DNA from: Chloroflexota bacterium
Lineage (GTDB): Bacteria > Chloroflexota > Dehalococcoidia > Bin125
Direction: 5' to 3'
Length of the DNA stretch: 61,144 bases
Assembly (NCBI GenBank): GCA_028874365.1
Contig: JAPPJZ010000005.1
Span: forward strand, 1-61,144
The notes under the pieces: model-generated
What the model was told of the DNA's origin: nothing
Database searches by the model: none
What the model saw: only the letters and a program-made list of their open reading frames with translations
Shown here: positions 58,758-61,144 of the stretch, piece after piece
Layout: each line of letters starts with the position of its first letter
Position numbering within the stretch: position 1 is the first letter of the stretch
Position numbers and translations under genes: made by a program

Positions 58758-60260
58758 ATGCGCGTCCGCAACCACGTTCTGGTCATCGGCAGCGGACTGG
58801 CCGGCATCAACGCCGCCCTTCTGGCCTCCCAGTTCGCCCACGTAACCCTGATCAGCAAATCCTCTCTCGACGAGACCAACACGCAGCGCGCACAGGGCGG
58901 CATCGCCGCAGCCATCACGTTGCTCGACGACCCCGATATCCACGCCGCAGACACGATCCGCGCCGGCGCCGGACTCTGCGATCCGCGAGCCGTCAAGACC
59001 CTCACCAGCGAAGCCAGACGCGCGATCGATCGACTCGTCGACCTCGGCGTGAAATTCGATCATCGAACCGACGGACACCCTGACCTCGCCACCGAAGGTG
59101 CGCACTCGATTCCTCGTGTGCTCCACGCCGGCGGCGACCGTACCGGCCTCCACATCCAGACCGCGTTGATCCAGAGGCTCCAGGCAGCCGAAGTCGATGT
59201 CCGAACCGAGCTGACCGTCTCAGACCTCGCCATCGACGCCGGCCGCTGCGTTGGCGCGGTCACGGACAAGCACGAGACAGTCCAGGCCGACGCGGTCGTG
59301 CTCGCGACCGGCGGCGCGGGCGCACTCTACCGAACGACCACCAATCCCGGCAACGCCACCGCCGACGGCCTCGCACTCGCCGCTCGTGCCGGCGCAGTCC
59401 TGCGCGATCTGGAGTTCGTCCAGTTTCATCCCACCGCATTGATCGGCGACAACAGCGCCTTCCTGATCTCCGAAGCGCTGCGCGGAGAAGGCGCCCGATT
59501 GCTCGACGCGGCAGGCCAACGCTTCATGCCCGCCGTCCACCCCGACGCCGAGCTCGCCCCGAGATCGGTCGTCGCACGCGCGATCACCGAATCCATGCGC
59601 ACCCAAAACTCGGACCACGTCTGGCTCGACATCTCGCATCTGGACGCCGACTACCTGCAGCAACGATTCCCCGGCGTCTACCGAGGTGCGCTTGAGCGAG
59701 GCCACGACATCACCGCCGGTCCCATTCCGGTCGCTCCCGCGGCTCACTACCACATGGGCGGCGTCTACACCGACATCGATGGCCGCACCACGGTCAGCGG
59801 GCTCTACGCAGCAGGGGAATGCGCCTCGACCGGCGCACACGGAGCGAACCGCGTCGCCTCCAATTCGCTGCTCGAGGCGGCAGTGTTCTCCGCCCGGACC
59901 GTGGACGCAATCCGCAAGCAGACAGGACCCGCCGAGCAACCGAACGGCGCTCTTCGTTCGCTGAGGCTGCACCCGAACTGCGCCGCTCCGACATGGGCGA
60001 GCCTTCGCGCCACGATGAACGAGCACGTTGGCATCGCCCGCGATGCCGACGGTCTGCAGACCGCGCTCTCCCAATTCGACCAATGGTCGGGAACCAGCTC
60101 GACCGACCCCTCTTTGTCGCTCGCCACGTTGAGTGCCCGGCTGATCGCCGAAGCCGCACTCCGGCGAACCGAGTCTCGCGGCTCCCACATCCGGCTCGAC
60201 TATCCCCAGGTCGATCCCGCCTGGCAGCGAAACAGCCTCTGGCAACTGGCTCGAGAATGA
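58758..60260 (+). CDS. nadB: L-aspartate oxidase NadB
   Basis: FAD enzyme oxidising L-aspartate to iminoaspartate. The start is MRVRNHVLVIGSGLAGINAALLA, giving 500 aa. It has the FAD motif, the TNTQRAQGGIAAAI segment, EFVQFHPTAL, PVAPAAHYHMGGVYTDIDGRTTV with the active-site His, and GECASTGAHGANRVASNSLLEA. A long upstream extension overlaps nadA and is rejected. It overlaps nadC by 4 bp (ATGA), so translation is coupled. Confidence 0.97.
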   Translation: MRVRNHVLVIGSGLAGINAALLASQFAHVTLISKSSLDETNTQRAQGGIAAAITLLDDPDIHAADTIRAGAGLCDPRAVKTLTSEARRAIDRLVDLGVKFDHRTDGHPDLATEGAHSIPRVLHAGGDRTGLHIQTALIQRLQAAEVDVRTELTVSDLAIDAGRCVGAVTDKHETVQADAVVLATGGAGALYRTTTNPGNATADGLALAARAGAVLRDLEFVQFHPTALIGDNSAFLISEALRGEGARLLDAAGQRFMPAVHPDAELAPRSVVARAITESMRTQNSDHVWLDISHLDADYLQQRFPGVYRGALERGHDITAGPIPVAPAAHYHMGGVYTDIDGRTTVSGLYAAGECASTGAHGANRVASNSLLEAAVFSARTVDAIRKQTGPAEQPNGALRSLRLHPNCAAPTWASLRATMNEHVGIARDADGLQTALSQFDQWSGTSSTDPSLSLATLSARLIAEAALRRTESRGSHIRLDYPQVDPAWQRNSLWQLARE

Positions 60261-61120
60261 CCGCACTTGACCTCAACGTCGTCCAGCGCCTCGTCGACGC
60301 CTCGCTCGCCGAGGACCGCGCCGACCTTGATGTCACCACCGGCTCGCTGAGCAGATACATCGACTGGCGGCAGGGCAATGCGCAGCTCACCGCTCGCGCC
60401 GAGGGCACTATCTGCGGCCTCGACTTCGCCCTCGCCGCCTTCGCCGCACTGGACCCCGATGTCCGCTTCCTGCCGGAAGTCAGCGACGGCGACCAGGTCT
60501 CCGCCGGCCAGACCATCGCCGTGGTCGGCGGCCAACTCGACCCGCTCCTCCGCGCCGAGCGGACCGCGCTCAATTGGCTCCAACGCCTCAGCGGCACCGC
60601 GACCATCACCGCTCGCGCCGTCGCCGCGGCCGGCGCCCGCACCAGGATCCTCGACACCAGAAAAACCACGCCGGGTCTGCGAGCCGCCGAACGCTACGCC
60701 GTCCGCTGCGGCGGTGGCCTCAACCACCGCGACTCGCTCGCCTCCGGGGTGTTGATCAAGGACAACCACATCGCCGCCGTCCGCCTCGCCGGAGGAACCC
60801 TCGGGGATGCCGTGCGCGCAGCAATCGCCCACGTCGGGCCGGCGACCGGGGTCGAAGTCGAAGTGACCGACCTCGACGAGGCACGCGAAGCCCTCGACGC
60901 CGGAGCCAGCGCTCTCCTGCTCGACAACTTCGCGCTCGACGACCTGCCCCCGGCGGTCGAAGTCGCACGCGTCTACAACGCCAAAACCGAAGCCAGCGGC
61001 GGAATCACCATCGACGAAATCCCCGACATCGCCCGAGCAGGTGTCGACTTCATCTCCCTGGGAGCCCTAACCCATTCCGCCCCCGCCCTCGACATCGCCC
61101 TCGACATCGACGCCGACTAA
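60257..61120 (+). CDS. nadC: Nicotinate-nucleotide pyrophosphorylase (carboxylating) NadC
   Basis: Converts quinolinate and PRPP to nicotinate mononucleotide and CO2. The 287-aa protein starts at the ATG overlapping the nadB stop. It has TICGLDFALAAF, the RTALNWLQRLSGTATITARA helix, ILDTRKTTPGLRAAERYAVR, GGLNHRDSLASGVLIKDNHI and LLLDNFALDDL, all with the usual basic residues that bind quinolinate and PRPP. It is the last gene of the nad cluster. 24 bp remain to the window end. Confidence 0.97.
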   Translation: MTALDLNVVQRLVDASLAEDRADLDVTTGSLSRYIDWRQGNAQLTARAEGTICGLDFALAAFAALDPDVRFLPEVSDGDQVSAGQTIAVVGGQLDPLLRAERTALNWLQRLSGTATITARAVAAAGARTRILDTRKTTPGLRAAERYAVRCGGGLNHRDSLASGVLIKDNHIAAVRLAGGTLGDAVRAAIAHVGPATGVEVEVTDLDEAREALDAGASALLLDNFALDDLPPAVEVARVYNAKTEASGGITIDEIPDIARAGVDFISLGALTHSAPALDIALDIDAD

Positions 61121-61144
61121 GACCCCCCAAAGTCGGCCCCGCGC
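61121..61144 (+). other. Window end after nadC
   Basis: The 24 bp after the nadC stop hold no visible terminator or coding start. Confidence 0.3.

Overview
The window is a 61 kb piece of a GC-rich bacterial chromosome, densely packed with core genes. The gene set (MreBCD/PBP2/RodA, a membrane pyrophosphatase, SCP2-type thiolase with a DUF35 partner, NrtR-controlled NAD genes, ThiXYZ-type thiamine precursor uptake, a 5S gene away from 16S/23S) fits an uncultured Chloroflexota-like lineage (Dehalococcoidia/SAR202 neighbourhood). That placement is inference from gene families, not a phylogenetic result. No prophage, IS element or CRISPR array is visible.

Layout. 1-2648 (minus): 5' part of hppA, two FmdB zinc ribbons, yraN, rnhB. 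2796-5943 (plus): ftsH, then rplU-rpmA-rpmE. 6022-9280 (minus): a HicAB toxin-antitoxin pair and the histidine genes hisH-hisA-hisF-hisI. 9334-17798 (plus): ligA, the rod-shape cluster mreB-mreC-mreD-mrdA-rodA, and a VOC protein. 18076-22366 (minus): clpC and a four-S1-domain protein. 22573-28463: an intact 5S rRNA with its own terminator, a sugar-type binding protein, a decayed 5S copy, a lower-GC two-gene island (OLD-like ATPase/TOPRIM diverging from a McrA-N/PD-(D/E)XK nuclease), a VOC protein and tRNA-Ala. 28646-30205 (plus): two tandem thymidylate-kinase-like genes and tRNA-Phe.

30209-42022 (minus) is one long thiamin operon behind a TPP riboswitch: thiD-thiE-thiO-thiO-thiS-thiG-tenA-thiY-thiZ-thiX-tenI-like, ending in a GlcD/GlcF-type FAD/Fe-S oxidoreductase. 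Most junctions are ATGA or GTGA overlaps, so the genes are probably translationally coupled. 42047-46737 holds an 11-residue-repeat membrane protein, a thiolase/DUF35 pair, a small basic protein, an Ldh2-type dehydrogenase and a membrane protein. 46830-49525 holds an Ig-like small protein, a GrdB-like gene interrupted by one in-frame TGA that is best read as selenocysteine, and an unrecognised helical protein. 49736-55257 holds a secreted alpha/beta hydrolase, sucC-sucD, a small membrane protein, a second hydrolase and tRNA-Ser. 55331-61120 (plus) is miaB, nrtR and nadA-nadB-nadC, with a palindromic operator before nadA.

A roughly 47 bp GC-rich hairpin repeat occurs seven times between genes, always in the same orientation, and a second repeat family occurs twice. 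The observations most worth follow-up are the selenocysteine candidate, the island at 24703-27656 with its neighbouring decayed 5S copy, the TPP-controlled operon with duplicated thiO and an unexpected oxidoreductase, the P-loop Lys-to-Arg change in the second kinase, and the one-way repeat family.
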